NCBI RefSeq assembly: GCF_028331445.1 | Contig: NZ_JAQMHX010000001.1 | Coordinates: 1 to 64,000 of the forward strand | Direction of reading: 5' to 3' | DNA length: 64,000 nt | Source: Candidatus Phyllobacterium onerii | Lineage (GTDB): Bacteria; Pseudomonadota; Alphaproteobacteria; Rhizobiales; Rhizobiaceae | Part shown: positions 35,974 through 47,127 of the stretch, one piece after another | How positions within the stretch are numbered: position 1 is the first letter of the stretch | How the letters are laid out: each line of letters begins with the position of its first letter | Notes under the pieces: generated by a model | Seen by the model: only the letters and a program-made list of their open reading frames with translations | Database searches by the model: none | Told to the model about the DNA's origin: nothing | Made by a program: the position numbers and the translations under genes

Positions 35974-37260
35974 ATGAGTCAAGTGGCCTTCGAAACAGAA
36001 AACCCGCCAGGAGATGGTGGCGAGCGATCGCCCGGTATAGGCTTGCACGCGCACCGGCCGATACCCCGCATATCGATTCAGGCATTTTGCGAAAGCGATG
36101 GCGTTGCGAAGCAGATAGCTCGTGCCAGCGAAGACCGGCGCATGGCCAAAACCCACGTTCAGGTCCATATGGGCGGCGTAGATACTGCCGTTGAACTGTT
36201 CCAGACCGTGCCGACACCCAATCTCATTCTGCTTGAGACGTCGGCGGCCCCGCGCGACATGCTGCAGAATTTGGCGGCTTTATCCGAGGTGTGCGACCCT
36301 TCGACCAAGGTCGTGATCATCGGACATTTCAATGATGTCTGGCTCTACCGCGAACTGATCCGCAACGGCATATCGGAATATATGGTTGCCCCGATCGATC
36401 TGTCGGAGATTGTCGGCGTCATAGGCGGCCTGTTCGTCGATCCGGAAGCAAAGCCGCTCGGCCATTCGATTGCCTTCATTGGCGCCAAAGGCGGTGTCGG
36501 CGCTTCCACAATGGCGCACAATATTGCCTGGGCCATCTCGTCGCTCTTCAAGAATGAGGTGGTTATCGCCGACATGGATCTGCCTTATGGCACGGCGAAT
36601 ATCAACTTCGACCAGGACCCGGCGCAGGGAATTGCCGAAGCGGTCTTTTCGCCGGAACGCATTGACGATGTCTATCTCGACCGTCTGTTGGCACAATGCG
36701 CTGAACATCTCTCGCTGCTTGCGGCCCCATCGACGCTTGATCGCGTTTTTGATTTCCGCGACGATTCTTTTGCACACCTGATAGACGTGGCGCAGAGATC
36801 CGTTCCCCACGTCGTTCTGGACGTGCCGCACACGTGGAATGGCTGGACGCGCACAACGCTGGCCCGGGCCGATGAAGTCGTTATCGTTGCGTCACCGGAA
36901 TTGGCAAATCTGCGCAATACAAAAAACCTGCTCGACACCCTGAAGCAACTTCGCCCCAATGACGCCCCGCCACGACTGATCCTCAACCAGGTCGGCGTGC
37001 CCAAACGCCCTGAAATTGCCCCCCTCGATTTCTGCAGTCCGCTTGGAATTCTACCGATCGCCAAGATCCCCTTCGAGCCTGCACTGTTCGGGAGCGCGGC
37101 GAACAATGGCCGGATGTTGGCGGAAACGGATGGGGCTAATCCCATTGTTCAAAGCATTAACGAAATCGCGCATATCCTGACTGGTCGCATGACACTGAAA
37201 CCCAAGAAGAAGCCCGGATTGTCGTCGGTACTCTCCCGGTTGAAGCGAAAGAAACAGTAA
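35974..37260 (+). CDS. cpaE: Pilus assembly protein CpaE (TadZ-like)
   Basis: The 428-residue protein has a degenerate receiver-like N-terminal domain (about 32-155). A MinD/ParA-type ATPase domain follows with a deviant Walker A (AKGGVGAST at 171-179) and VVIADMDLPYGTANINFDQDP. CpaE/TadZ localises the pilus machinery, in Caulobacter at the pole. The ATG at 35974 is used because the frame 35 codons upstream overlaps the end of cpaD. The C-terminus is strongly basic (LSRLKRKKQ), perhaps for membrane contact. It is 9 bp from cpaF. Confidence 0.93.
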   Translation: MSQVAFETENPPGDGGERSPGIGLHAHRPIPRISIQAFCESDGVAKQIARASEDRRMAKTHVQVHMGGVDTAVELFQTVPTPNLILLETSAAPRDMLQNLAALSEVCDPSTKVVIIGHFNDVWLYRELIRNGISEYMVAPIDLSEIVGVIGGLFVDPEAKPLGHSIAFIGAKGGVGASTMAHNIAWAISSLFKNEVVIADMDLPYGTANINFDQDPAQGIAEAVFSPERIDDVYLDRLLAQCAEHLSLLAAPSTLDRVFDFRDDSFAHLIDVAQRSVPHVVLDVPHTWNGWTRTTLARADEVVIVASPELANLRNTKNLLDTLKQLRPNDAPPRLILNQVGVPKRPEIAPLDFCSPLGILPIAKIPFEPALFGSAANNGRMLAETDGANPIVQSINEIAHILTGRMTLKPKKKPGLSSVLSRLKRKKQ

Positions 37261-37269
37261 AGAGAAATC

Positions 37270-38751
37270 ATGTTCGGTAAACGCGGTAATCCCCAATCAG
37301 GCGGGGCCGGTGGAAGCCAGGTTCAGGAGTTCCGGGCGCCAGCTCTGGAGACGGCGCTACCTCTTGGCGGAGGCGTCATCGCGCCGGCCGGACTGCCGCG
37401 GGATATATTGGAGCCCAAGCGTTCGCCCGTTGAAACGCCGAAGCCTGTCGTGCCGTTGCGCGAGAAAAACGAAGCTTATTACGATACGAAGTCGCAGGTT
37501 TTCGCCGCTCTGATCGATACGATCGACCTCGCGCAATTGTCGAAACTCGACCCGGAAGTGGCACGCGAAGAAATCCGCGATATCGTCAACGACATCATCG
37601 CGATCAAGAATTTCGCCATGTCAATCTCGGAGCAGGAAGAGCTGCTCGACGATATCTGCAATGACGTTTTGGGCTATGGCCCACTGGAGCCTTTACTGGC
37701 GCGCGATGACATTGCCGACATCATGGTCAATGGCGCGCGCAAGACGTACATCGAAGTACTCGGCAAGGTACAGGAATCCGGTGTTCGTTTCCGCGACAAC
37801 CAGCAGCTACTCAACATCTGCCAGCGCATAGTCAGCCAGGTTGGAAGGCGCGTCGACGAGTCCAGTCCCATCTGTGACGCACGTCTACCCGATGGCTCGC
37901 GTGTCAATGTTATCGCACCGCCGCTTGCGATCGACGGACCGGTCTTGACCATTCGTAAATTCAAGAAGGACAAGCTGACACTAGACCAGCTTGTCCGTTT
38001 CGGCGCCATTTCTCCTGCCGGCGCCGAACTCCTGCAAATCATTGGCCGCGTTCGTTGCAATATCGTCATCTCCGGAGGTACCGGCTCTGGCAAGACGACG
38101 CTCCTTAACTGCTTGACCAATTATATCGACAAGGATGAGCGCATCATCACTTGCGAAGATTCTGCGGAACTCCAGCTTCAGCAGCCGCATGTGGTGCGGC
38201 TTGAAACAAGGCCGGCGAACCTCGAAGGTGAGGGCGAGGTCACCATGCGTGATCTCGTCAAGAACTGCCTACGTATGCGCCCTGAACGGATCATCGTCGG
38301 CGAAGTGCGCGGACCCGAAGTCTTCGATCTGCTTTCTGCGATGAACACCGGCCACGATGGTTCCATGGGCACGATCCACTCGAACAGCCCGAGGGAGTGT
38401 CTCAGCCGTATGGAATCCATGATTGCCATGGGCGGTTTTGCCTTGCCGCAAAAGACCGTGCGCGAAATCATCGTCGGTTCGGTGGACATCATCATTCAGG
38501 CGGCACGCCTTCGCGATGGTTCGCGGCGCATCACCCACATCACCGAGGTGATCGGCATGGAAGGCGAAGTTGTCATTACGCAGGACCTCGTCGTCTATGA
38601 AATCACCGGTGAGGACGCCAATGGCCGTCTCATCGGAAAGCACGTCTCCACGGGCATTGGCCGCCCGCACATGTGGGAGCGGGCGCGTTATTACAATGAG
38701 GACCGGCGGCTCGCCAATGCGCTCGATTCCATGGAAGCGGCGAAGCTATGA
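37270..38751 (+). CDS. cpaF: Flp pilus ATPase CpaF
   Basis: The 493-residue secretion ATPase has Walker [10 protein letters not shown] at 269-277, an Asp box ([20 protein letters not shown]), a Walker B region ([18 protein letters not shown]) and a His box ([12 protein letters not shown]). It powers extension and probably retraction of the Flp pilus (family knowledge). The N-terminal 65 residues are proline-rich and of lower complexity. It is 9 bp after cpaE and 21 bp before tadB. Confidence 0.97.
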   Translation: MFGKRGNPQSGGAGGSQVQEFRAPALETALPLGGGVIAPAGLPRDILEPKRSPVETPKPVVPLREKNEAYYDTKSQVFAALIDTIDLAQLSKLDPEVAREEIRDIVNDIIAIKNFAMSISEQEELLDDICNDVLGYGPLEPLLARDDIADIMVNGARKTYIEVLGKVQESGVRFRDNQQLLNICQRIVSQVGRRVDESSPICDARLPDGSRVNVIAPPLAIDGPVLTIRKFKKDKLTLDQLVRFGAISPAGAELLQIIGRVRCNIVISGGTGSGKTTLLNCLTNYIDKDERIITCEDSAELQLQQPHVVRLETRPANLEGEGEVTMRDLVKNCLRMRPERIIVGEVRGPEVFDLLSAMNTGHDGSMGTIHSNSPRECLSRMESMIAMGGFALPQKTVREIIVGSVDIIIQAARLRDGSRRITHITEVIGMEGEVVITQDLVVYEITGEDANGRLIGKHVSTGIGRPHMWERARYYNEDRRLANALDSMEAAKL

Positions 38752-38772
38752 TGGTGGCATCGGAGCGCAAAA

Positions 38773-39786
38773 ATGTTCGGGCTTGACCTCGCGCAGCTGG
38801 GTTTCATCGTACTGGTTGTGCTCGCCGTCGCCGCATTGGCCTACGTATTCTTTTTTGATTCTATTGCGTGGCAGAAAAAGGCCGACGAACGACTGAAAGA
38901 GGTCAAGCTCGCCGCAACGGATAGCCTTGGCAAATTCACGATTCGCGACAAGCAGGCCGAGGCCGTCAAGCGTCGCAAGTCGGTTCACGATACGTTGAAG
39001 GATCTTGAACAGCGCCAGAAGCTGCGTGACAAGAATATCAAGTCGCCGCCGTTGAAAATGCTCATTCAGCAAGCGGGCATGAAGGTCACCATGCCGCGAT
39101 TCTATCTCTATTCGGTTATTACAGGCATCGTGGTTACTGTGGTCGGCCTGATGTTCGGATCGCCGCTTTATCTTGCGCCGGGTTTATTCTTGGCGGGAGC
39201 CCTTGGCCTGCCGCGTTGGTTCGTCTATTTCCGCCGCCGCCGCCGCATCAAGGCTTTCCTGAACGAGTTCCCGAATGCCATCGATGTGATTGTCCGCGCC
39301 ATCCGTTCGGGTCTTCCGTTGAACGATGGAATCCGGCTCATAGCGCACGAAGCGCAGGAGCCCGTGCGTGGAGAATTCCGCCGCATCGTCGATGCTCAAC
39401 AGGTCGGTGTCAGTATCCCGGAAGGCGCTATGCGCATGTCCGAATTCATGCCCTGCTCAGAAGCCAGTTTCTTTGGCATCGTCATCCAGATACAGGCTCA
39501 GGCGGGCGGTAATCTTTCGGAAGCCTTGGGCAATCTGTCGCGTGTCTTGCGTGACCGGAAAAAGATGGCGGCCAAGGTTCAGGCGCTGTCCATGGAAGCA
39601 AAGGCTTCGGCCTATATCATCGGCGCACTGCCCTTTATCGTTGCCTTTTTGGTTTACCTGACAAGCCCGCAATACATCATGATTCTTTTCAATACCAACA
39701 CCGGCAATTTCATTCTTGCTTGCGCCGGGACGTGGATGTCGATCGGCATCCTGGTGATGAAGAAGATGATCAACTTCAAATTCTAG
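38773..39786 (+). CDS. tadB: Flp pilus inner-membrane protein TadB
   Basis: The 337-residue protein has an N-terminal anchor (about 6-26), a T2SSF domain (about residues 170-300, with FLNEFPNAIDVIVRAIRSGLPLNDGIRLIAHE and NLSEALGNLSRVLRDRKKM), and C-terminal hydrophobic segments, one near 108-140 and two at the end. It forms the inner-membrane platform with TadC and CpaF. The gene follows cpaF by 21 bp and precedes tadC by 10 bp. Confidence 0.93.
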   Translation: MFGLDLAQLGFIVLVVLAVAALAYVFFFDSIAWQKKADERLKEVKLAATDSLGKFTIRDKQAEAVKRRKSVHDTLKDLEQRQKLRDKNIKSPPLKMLIQQAGMKVTMPRFYLYSVITGIVVTVVGLMFGSPLYLAPGLFLAGALGLPRWFVYFRRRRRIKAFLNEFPNAIDVIVRAIRSGLPLNDGIRLIAHEAQEPVRGEFRRIVDAQQVGVSIPEGAMRMSEFMPCSEASFFGIVIQIQAQAGGNLSEALGNLSRVLRDRKKMAAKVQALSMEAKASAYIIGALPFIVAFLVYLTSPQYIMILFNTNTGNFILACAGTWMSIGILVMKKMINFKF

Positions 39787-39796
39787 CGAGAGATGC

Positions 39797-40819
39797 ATGG
39801 TAAACGCCTTTGCTAAAGCCATCCAGGACCCGGCATTCATTTTCGCTATTCTGGTCGGGGTATCGATTTTCGCCACGCTCGTCACATTTCTCATGCCCAT
39901 GCTGTCGGGGGCGGGGCTTAAAACGCGCATGAAATCGGTTGCTCTTGAGCGCGACCAGATCAGATCGCGCGAAAGGTCACGTCTTGCTTCGGAAAGCGAT
40001 AGCAGACGTAAGAACGGCAAGTCCCTGCGGCTAACCGAACGGCAAGGCGTACGCCAGTTTGTTGAAAGATTGGATTTGCAACGGGCACTCGCTGACGAAA
40101 AGACGCTCGCCGCGCTGCGCATGGCCGGCTTTCGTGGACAGAACGCTCTCAATATCTTTCTGGCAGCACGTTTTGGCCTCCCGTTTATTACGCTCGCTCT
40201 CGCGGTTCTCTATGTTTTCGGCTTGGGCGGCCTTGCGGATAAATCGACGCTTATCCGGTTGGCGGCCTGCTTTGCCGGCGCGTATGTTGGCTTCTATCTG
40301 CCAAATCTCTATGTGAGAAATGTTGCTGGCAAGCGAAAGCAATCCATACAAATGGCATGGCCCGATGCTCTGGACCTGTTGTTGATCTGTGTGGAGTCGG
40401 GAATGTCGATCGAAGCCGCTTTCAAGAAGGTATCGGAAGAGATCGGCGTCCAGTCGGGCGAGCTGGCTGAGGAGCTGGTGCTGACAAATGCGGAACTTTC
40501 GTTCTTGCCGGAACGCCGCCAAGCCTATGACAATCTTGCGATCCGCACAGGGCTCGAAACCGTAAAGTCCGTGGTACAGGCGCTGGTTCAATCGGAGCGG
40601 TATGGTACGTCGATCGGCACCGCCTTGCGCGTTCTATCCGACGAGAGCCGCGAAATGCGTTTGATGGCGGCTGAGAAGAAGGCTGCAGCACTGCCGCCAA
40701 AACTGACAGTGCCGATGATCCTCTTTCTGCTTCCCGTGTTGTTCTGCGTCATCCTCGGACCCGCTGCCATTCAAATACAGGCTCAGGGTGGCATATTCGG
40801 CCCCGCAACGCCAAAATAA
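39797..40819 (+). CDS. tadC: Flp pilus inner-membrane protein TadC
   Basis: This 340-residue protein is a paralogue of TadB with the same T2SSF domain (MAWPDALDLLLICVESGMSIEAAFKKVSEEIG, then YGTSIGTALRVLSDESREMR) and flanking hydrophobic segments (near 18-36, 118-165 and 300-325). It is the second platform protein. It closes the plus-strand pilus operon and is followed by a bidirectional terminator. Confidence 0.93.
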   Translation: MVNAFAKAIQDPAFIFAILVGVSIFATLVTFLMPMLSGAGLKTRMKSVALERDQIRSRERSRLASESDSRRKNGKSLRLTERQGVRQFVERLDLQRALADEKTLAALRMAGFRGQNALNIFLAARFGLPFITLALAVLYVFGLGGLADKSTLIRLAACFAGAYVGFYLPNLYVRNVAGKRKQSIQMAWPDALDLLLICVESGMSIEAAFKKVSEEIGVQSGELAEELVLTNAELSFLPERRQAYDNLAIRTGLETVKSVVQALVQSERYGTSIGTALRVLSDESREMRLMAAEKKAAALPPKLTVPMILFLLPVLFCVILGPAAIQIQAQGGIFGPATPK

Positions 40820-40843
40820 ATACATCATCGTTCGGTCACGAAA

Positions 40844-40866
40844 AAAGCCGCCTGACTGGCGGCTTT
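40844..40866. terminator. Bidirectional terminator between tadC and tadD
   Basis: AAAGCCGCC (40844-40852) and GGCGGCTTT (40858-40866) pair perfectly over a 5-nt loop, with AAAAAA before and TTT after the stem. It can stop the tadC transcript from the left and the tadD transcript from the right. Confidence 0.82.
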
Positions 40867-40888
40867 GTCATTCTGTCGGACTGAACGA

Positions 40889-41722
40889 TCAGCTCTTGGG
40901 CTGCTTCTTGTCTTTCAGCATGTTCCATGAATTTTGTTGCGACAATATCGACCGTAGATATTGCACATTGGTCTGTGCCTGTTGAGGCGAGAGTTCCTGT
41001 TTGGCGATATTCTCTGCCTCGTCAAAACGCCCTTGCAGCCCAACGACAAGCGCAAGGTTCTGCCGCACGCGGCTGTCAGAGCCCTTCGCATTCACGGCCT
41101 TGCGCATATATTGTTCGGCAGTGGCCAGTTCCCCCGAGAGGACGTAGGACATGCCCATGTTGGACAGGATCGAAGCTTCGTTTGGATTGATGATCAGTGC
41201 CTGCTTGTAGAGATCACGAGCTTCACCCGTCTTGCCCATTTGGTCGAGAATAGCGCCTTCCGCGGAGAGCAGTTTCCAATCCGGGTATTCAGGCGTCTGG
41301 GCGCGGCGCAGCGCGTCGAGAGCCGCGTCGAACTCGCCTGTGCTGGCGAGCGCCTTACCATAGGCGGCAAGCACCTGGCGATCTTTCGGGTAGGCAATGG
41401 CGAGGCTTCGCATCACGGCAAGAGCCTGGTCGCTGCGACCAGTCATGCGCAAGACAGTGGAAAAATTCAGCGCCGCAGATCTGTCTTTGGGATTTGCTTC
41501 GTAGCGCTTGCCGAGGCTGGACGAAGCCTGCATCAGTTGTTCCTGGTTCATCTGATCGAAATTGCCAGCGGGAAGCGTGTCGGTGGTAGTAGCGGCCGGG
41601 GTGATCGATCCTGTCGTCGTCTTGTCGGTGGTTGTGCAGCCGGAAATTCCGGAGGCCAACGCGACAATTGCAACAGCATAAATGAAGCGGCGATTACATT
41701 GAATAATGCCAACGCTTGTCAT
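40889..41722 (-). CDS. tadD: TadD-like TPR lipoprotein
   Basis: The product is 277 residues from the ATG at 41722. The signal sequence ends in a lipobox (SGISGC), so it is a lipoprotein. The body consists of at least four tetratricopeptide repeats (for example GRSDQALAVMRSLAIAYPKD and GKTGEARDLYKQALIINPNEASILSNMGMSY), a scaffold for protein interactions in the Tad system. It is transcribed towards tadC. The upstream spacer carries TTAACCAT (41758-41765) and TTAACC-N9-GGTTAA (41789-41809). Confidence 0.88.
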   Translation of the reverse strand: MTSVGIIQCNRRFIYAVAIVALASGISGCTTTDKTTTGSITPAATTTDTLPAGNFDQMNQEQLMQASSSLGKRYEANPKDRSAALNFSTVLRMTGRSDQALAVMRSLAIAYPKDRQVLAAYGKALASTGEFDAALDALRRAQTPEYPDWKLLSAEGAILDQMGKTGEARDLYKQALIINPNEASILSNMGMSYVLSGELATAEQYMRKAVNAKGSDSRVRQNLALVVGLQGRFDEAENIAKQELSPQQAQTNVQYLRSILSQQNSWNMLKDKKQPKS

Positions 41723-41757
41723 AGTTTGCCCCATCCGCAGCACAAATCACCTGTGCG

Positions 41758-41809
41758 TTAACCATTTCCTTGGCTTAGAAATATTCTGTTAACCCTAACG
41801 GACGGTTAA
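41758..41809. promoter_or_regulatory. CtrA-like motifs between tadD and the aminopeptidase gene
   Basis: TTAACCAT lies at 41758-41765, 36 bp upstream of tadD. A perfect inverted pair TTAACC (41789-41794) and GGTTAA (41804-41809) with a 9-bp spacer follows. TTAACCAT and TTAA dyads are recognised by CtrA in Alphaproteobacteria (established knowledge); control of tadD is inferred. Confidence 0.5.
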
Positions 41810-41854
41810 TGACCTGAGGGCGCGGCACAAAAGTACGAGCGAAAAGAGAACGTT

Positions 41855-43225
41855 ATGGCTAGTGATATCAAAGTTGGAACAGTGGCAGGCAGCAAGCCGA
41901 TCTGGTTCGTGAAAAAAGGCGAATTGGAAGATGCCGGCCTCGATAGTACTGCCCTTGCATGGGCGAAAGCCAATGGGTTTGATGGCCAGGCTGCCCGTGT
42001 TCTTGTTGTTCCGGGGAAAAACGGAGCCGTTTCGGGTGCTCTGTTCGGCATTGGCAAGGACGACGTTCGGCTCGTTGCCGGCAAGCTGGCCAGTGCGTTG
42101 CCAAAAGGTGATTGGCACATTGCGAGCCGAGTGAGCGAGCCGGATCTCACTGCTTTGGCGTTTCTCCTCGGTGGTTACAAATTTACGCGCTACACGAAAA
42201 AAGAAGATGCCGAAGTCATGCTTTCGACACCCAAGGGCGTCGATGAGACGGATGTGAGACGGCTCGCCAAGGCCGTTATGCTGGCGCGGGATCTTATTAA
42301 CACGCCGACCAACGATATGGGGCCCGTGGCGCTGGAAACAGCGGTGCGAAACGTTGCCGAGGAACACAAGGCAACGCTCAGCGTTATCAAGGGCGATGAT
42401 CTATTGAAGAAGAATTTCCCCATGATCCACGCGGTCGGACGGGCAGGAAGCCAAGAACCTCGCCTGATCGATTTTGCATGGGGCAAGAAAAATGCACCAA
42501 AGGTGACACTGGTCGGCAAAGGCGTTTGCTTCGACACAGGCGGTTTGGATATAAAGCCTTCGAGCGGCATGCTCCTGATGAAAAAGGATATGGGCGGCGC
42601 GGCCAACGTGCTGGCGCTGGCTGTACTGATCATGGATGCAAGGCTGCCGGTCAGGTTGCGGGTACTGATACCGGCGGTCGAAAATTCGATTTCGGCCAAT
42701 GCATTTCGCCCTGGAGATATATTGACCAGCCGCAAGGGCCTGACTGTCGAGATCGGAAATACCGATGCGGAAGGGCGTTTGATCCTAGCGGACGCACTCG
42801 CACTGGCCGATGATGACGAGCCGGAAATCCTCATCGATATGGCTACCCTGACGGGCGCAGCACGCGTCGCGCTGGGCCCGGAATTACCGCCATTCTACAC
42901 CAATGATGATGGATTTGCTTCAGAGGTCGCAGCCTCCGCATACGCGGTTGCCGATCCCGTCTGGCGCATGCCCCTTTGGCAACCCTATGACGCTAAACTT
43001 TCATCCCGTGTCGCCGATCTCAACAATGTCACGTCCGATGGGTTTGCCGGATCGATCACTGCGGCGCTATTCCTGCAACGCTTCGTCGGCAAGGCGAAAA
43101 TCTGGGCGCATTTCGATATTTTCGGCTGGAACCCGGTGGAGAAGCCGCACGCTCCGATTGGAGGCGAGGCCCAGGCTATCCGCGCGCTTTACCATCTTCT
43201 TAAAGAGCGTTACCCCAGCAAATGA
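41855..43225 (+). CDS. M17 family leucyl aminopeptidase
   Basis: The 456-residue protein has the C-terminal catalytic domain of M17 aminopeptidases with VGKGVCFDTGGLDIKPSSGMLLMKKDMGGAA (metal-binding Lys/Asp) and the family signature NTDAEGRLILADAL. It is a cytosolic hexameric two-metal exopeptidase that degrades peptides from the N-terminus. It is shorter than E. coli PepA (about 503) owing to a reduced N-terminal domain. It starts a plus-strand group with a MarR-like gene and an NlpC/P60 gene, and could serve in turnover of imported or murein peptides (inference). Confidence 0.95.
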   Translation: MASDIKVGTVAGSKPIWFVKKGELEDAGLDSTALAWAKANGFDGQAARVLVVPGKNGAVSGALFGIGKDDVRLVAGKLASALPKGDWHIASRVSEPDLTALAFLLGGYKFTRYTKKEDAEVMLSTPKGVDETDVRRLAKAVMLARDLINTPTNDMGPVALETAVRNVAEEHKATLSVIKGDDLLKKNFPMIHAVGRAGSQEPRLIDFAWGKKNAPKVTLVGKGVCFDTGGLDIKPSSGMLLMKKDMGGAANVLALAVLIMDARLPVRLRVLIPAVENSISANAFRPGDILTSRKGLTVEIGNTDAEGRLILADALALADDDEPEILIDMATLTGAARVALGPELPPFYTNDDGFASEVAASAYAVADPVWRMPLWQPYDAKLSSRVADLNNVTSDGFAGSITAALFLQRFVGKAKIWAHFDIFGWNPVEKPHAPIGGEAQAIRALYHLLKERYPSK

Positions 43226-43291
43226 TTGGCTTGCGCGCCTTGATGCAACAGTTAGAATGGAACGGAGCCGAAATGATCGCGGGTAACGTTC

Positions 43292-43642
43292 ATGAATATA
43301 GAGCTGAGACCGCTCCAGGCATTGACGTTGTGGAAGGAAATTGCGCTGACGGAAGTGCGCGACGATGCCCACGATCTCACGATGCGGCAGCTGGCTGTGC
43401 TTCTTACGGTCTACCTGGAACCGCCGCCGCACACGATACGGGGGATGGCGGCAAAGCTCGGCGTAACAAAACCCGTCATCACGCGCGCTCTCGACACAAT
43501 GGGATCCTACGGTTTGGTCGATCGACACCGCGATGAGAAGGACAAGCGCAATGTTCTCGTCAAGAGAACGGTAAAAGGTGCGCTGTATGTTGAACGGCTC
43601 GGCGACCTGATTATCGCCAAAGCAAGAGGATTGCCGCTTTGA
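43292..43642 (+). CDS. MarR-like winged-helix protein
   Basis: This 116-residue protein has a winged helix (MRQLAVLLTVYLEPPPHTIRGMAAKLGVTKPVITRALDTMGSYGLVDR) with a basic wing (DEKDKRNVLVKRT), matching small MarR-type regulators. The flanking dimerisation helices are short, so it is smaller than most MarR proteins (about 140-150). It overlaps the start of the NlpC/P60 gene by TTGA, so the two are coupled. It probably regulates this group in response to an unknown signal. Confidence 0.82.
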   Translation: MNIELRPLQALTLWKEIALTEVRDDAHDLTMRQLAVLLTVYLEPPPHTIRGMAAKLGVTKPVITRALDTMGSYGLVDRHRDEKDKRNVLVKRTVKGALYVERLGDLIIAKARGLPL

Positions 43643-44511
43643 AAGCTGAAACTGTAAATCTCGACAAGCGGCTGAACGCATTCCGCCCCGATCTTGCCGA
43701 CGAAAGCTTGCGCGGTCTGGTTGAAGCAGAGCGGTTCACCACCGGCATGCCGATGCGCATCGCCGATCCAGTGGTCGACGTGCGCTCCGAACCGCGAGGC
43801 GACGCCGGTATCACCACACAGTTTCTCTACGGCGACGATGTACTCGTCTTCGAAGACGACAATGGCTGGTGCTGGGTCCAGAACGAGCGCGATGGCTATG
43901 TCGGCTATGTGGTGGATACGACGCTGGATCTGCGCACGGATGAACCGACCCATATCGTCATCGCACCACGGACCTTTGTATATCCGGGTTCGGACCTGAA
44001 GTTCCCACAGACCAAGGCGCTGTCGATGGGGTCGCTGGTTACGGTAACCGGCGGGCAGGAGAGGCGCGGCACGCTCTATGCCATGCTGCCGAGCGGCGAG
44101 GCGATCATCGCCAAACATCTCGTGCCCATAGACGAGGTGACAGATGATCACGTCGCCGTCGCGGAAACGCTTATGCACACGCCCTATCTCTGGGGCGGCG
44201 TTTCGGGATTTGGCATTGATTGTTCAGGCCTGATCCAGCTTTCACTGCTGATGACCGGCCAGGGCGTGTTGCGCGATTCCGATATGCAGGCAGCTTCGAT
44301 CGGCGAGTTGATCGAACCGGATAAAGACTATCATAATCTGCAGCGCGGCGACTTCTTGTTCTGGACTGGCCACGCCGCGATGATGGCGAGTCACTCCATG
44401 GTGCTACACGCGAGTGGCCATACGATGAGTGTTACCCTCGAACCGTTGCGCGAGGCCATCGAACGCATCGCATATCTCTACGGCAAGCCGACGGCGGTGC
44501 GCCGGCTTTAG
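43639..44511 (+). CDS. NlpC/P60 family hydrolase with SH3-like N-domain
   Basis: The 290-residue product begins at a TTG codon that overlaps the MarR-like stop (TTGA), with AGAGGA eight bases before it. The N-terminal half has SH3-like segments (VVDVRSEPRGDAGITTQFLYGDDVLV, then WCWVQNERDGYVGYV). The C-terminal NlpC/P60 domain has the catalytic Cys in DCSGL (about 198) and two histidines (GHAAMM and MVLHASGH). It cleaves D-Glu-meso-DAP bonds in peptidoglycan peptides (family knowledge). No signal peptide is evident, so it may be cytosolic and act on recycled murein peptides together with the M17 enzyme (inference). Confidence 0.9.
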   Translation: MKAETVNLDKRLNAFRPDLADESLRGLVEAERFTTGMPMRIADPVVDVRSEPRGDAGITTQFLYGDDVLVFEDDNGWCWVQNERDGYVGYVVDTTLDLRTDEPTHIVIAPRTFVYPGSDLKFPQTKALSMGSLVTVTGGQERRGTLYAMLPSGEAIIAKHLVPIDEVTDDHVAVAETLMHTPYLWGGVSGFGIDCSGLIQLSLLMTGQGVLRDSDMQAASIGELIEPDKDYHNLQRGDFLFWTGHAAMMASHSMVLHASGHTMSVTLEPLREAIERIAYLYGKPTAVRRL

Positions 44512-44515
44512 TCTG

Positions 44516-44536
44516 ATCTCTCTCAAGGGGAGAGAT
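44516..44536. terminator. Hairpin between convergent NlpC/P60 and ghrA-like genes
   Basis: ATCTCTCTC (44516-44524) and GGGAGAGAT (44528-44536) pair with one G-T wobble over a 3-nt loop. No clear T-run follows. It sits five bases after the NlpC/P60 stop and ten bases before the end of the ghrA-like gene. Confidence 0.45.
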
Positions 44537-44545
44537 AATCGGCAT

Positions 44546-45501
44546 CTAATATTGCGCGGTCTTGTCCACGATATTTTTGAGCGGTTCGCCACGCTCATAA
44601 GACTCAAGCTGCGCTATGACTTCCGGAACCAACGCTTGGGGGCTGGAACTTGCAGCTGCATGCGGCGTGATGACGACCTGCGGATGTGCCCACAGCGGGC
44701 TACCCTTAGGCAATGGCTCGGTTTTGAACACGTCGAGCGTCACAGCTGACAGCATGCCTCGATCAAGCGCGGCAAGGATATCGGGTTCGTTCTGCAAGCC
44801 GCCGCGACCGGCGTTGATCAATACCGGCGCACCAAGCGGACCCTCGGCCTTCATCTGTGCGAACATGCTCATCGACAAAATCCCTTTAGTCTCTGGCGTC
44901 AAAGGCAGCAGACAAACCACGATGTCCACATCCTTGAGGAAATCCTTCAGTCCATCCTTGCCGAAGTGGCTCGTGACGCCCTCGATGGTTTGCAGGCGGC
45001 GGCTCCATCCGCTGACGCGGAAGCCGAGATTGCGCAATTTCTGCGCAGCATCACGTCCAAGCACACCGAGGCCGAGAATGCCAACCGTCACTTCATGTGC
45101 AGCGGGCTGGCGTCGATCCTCATGCCAGACCTTCTGGGTCTGCTGCTGGCGATAGCGGAGGCCGAGCCTGTGATGGTCGAGCACCTGCCATACGACATAT
45201 TCGCTCATGCGCATGGTGAGGTCCGGCGAAACGATGCGCACGATGGGAACATCCGGAATCTGGTGATCATGGAAGATATGATCGACACCGGCGCCGAGCG
45301 AGAAGATGACCTCAAGATTAGGCAGGTCCATAAGAGATCCCGGCCGCTGTTTCCACACCAACGCGTAACGAATCTTGTCCTTGGCCGTGTCGGCATCGAG
45401 CACAAGCTTGCGCACTGGCGCGGCCTTGGCAAATTCGGTTTGCCAGACATCCGGGTCCCAGCCCGTCACCGCCAACAAGATTGTGTCATCCGCATTCCCA
45501 G

Positions 45502-45505
<4 letters not shown>
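44546..45505 (-). CDS. ghrA: GhrA-type glyoxylate/hydroxypyruvate reductase
   Basis: The 319-residue D-2-hydroxyacid dehydrogenase has a Rossmann motif GILGLGVLG at about residue 142. The catalytic Arg region (INAGRGG), the Glu region (VFKTEPLP) and the catalytic His (TPHAAA) follow in order. The overall layout (short N-terminal domain, LVWKQRPGSLMDLPNLEVIFSLGAGVDH) is that of GhrA. It reduces glyoxylate and hydroxypyruvate with NADPH. Its start overlaps the end of the Yej ATPase gene by four bases (ATGA), so it is the last gene of the peptide importer operon; the metabolic link is not obvious. Confidence 0.9.
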
Positions 45506-47123
<1,618 letters not shown>

Positions 47124-47127
<4 letters not shown>

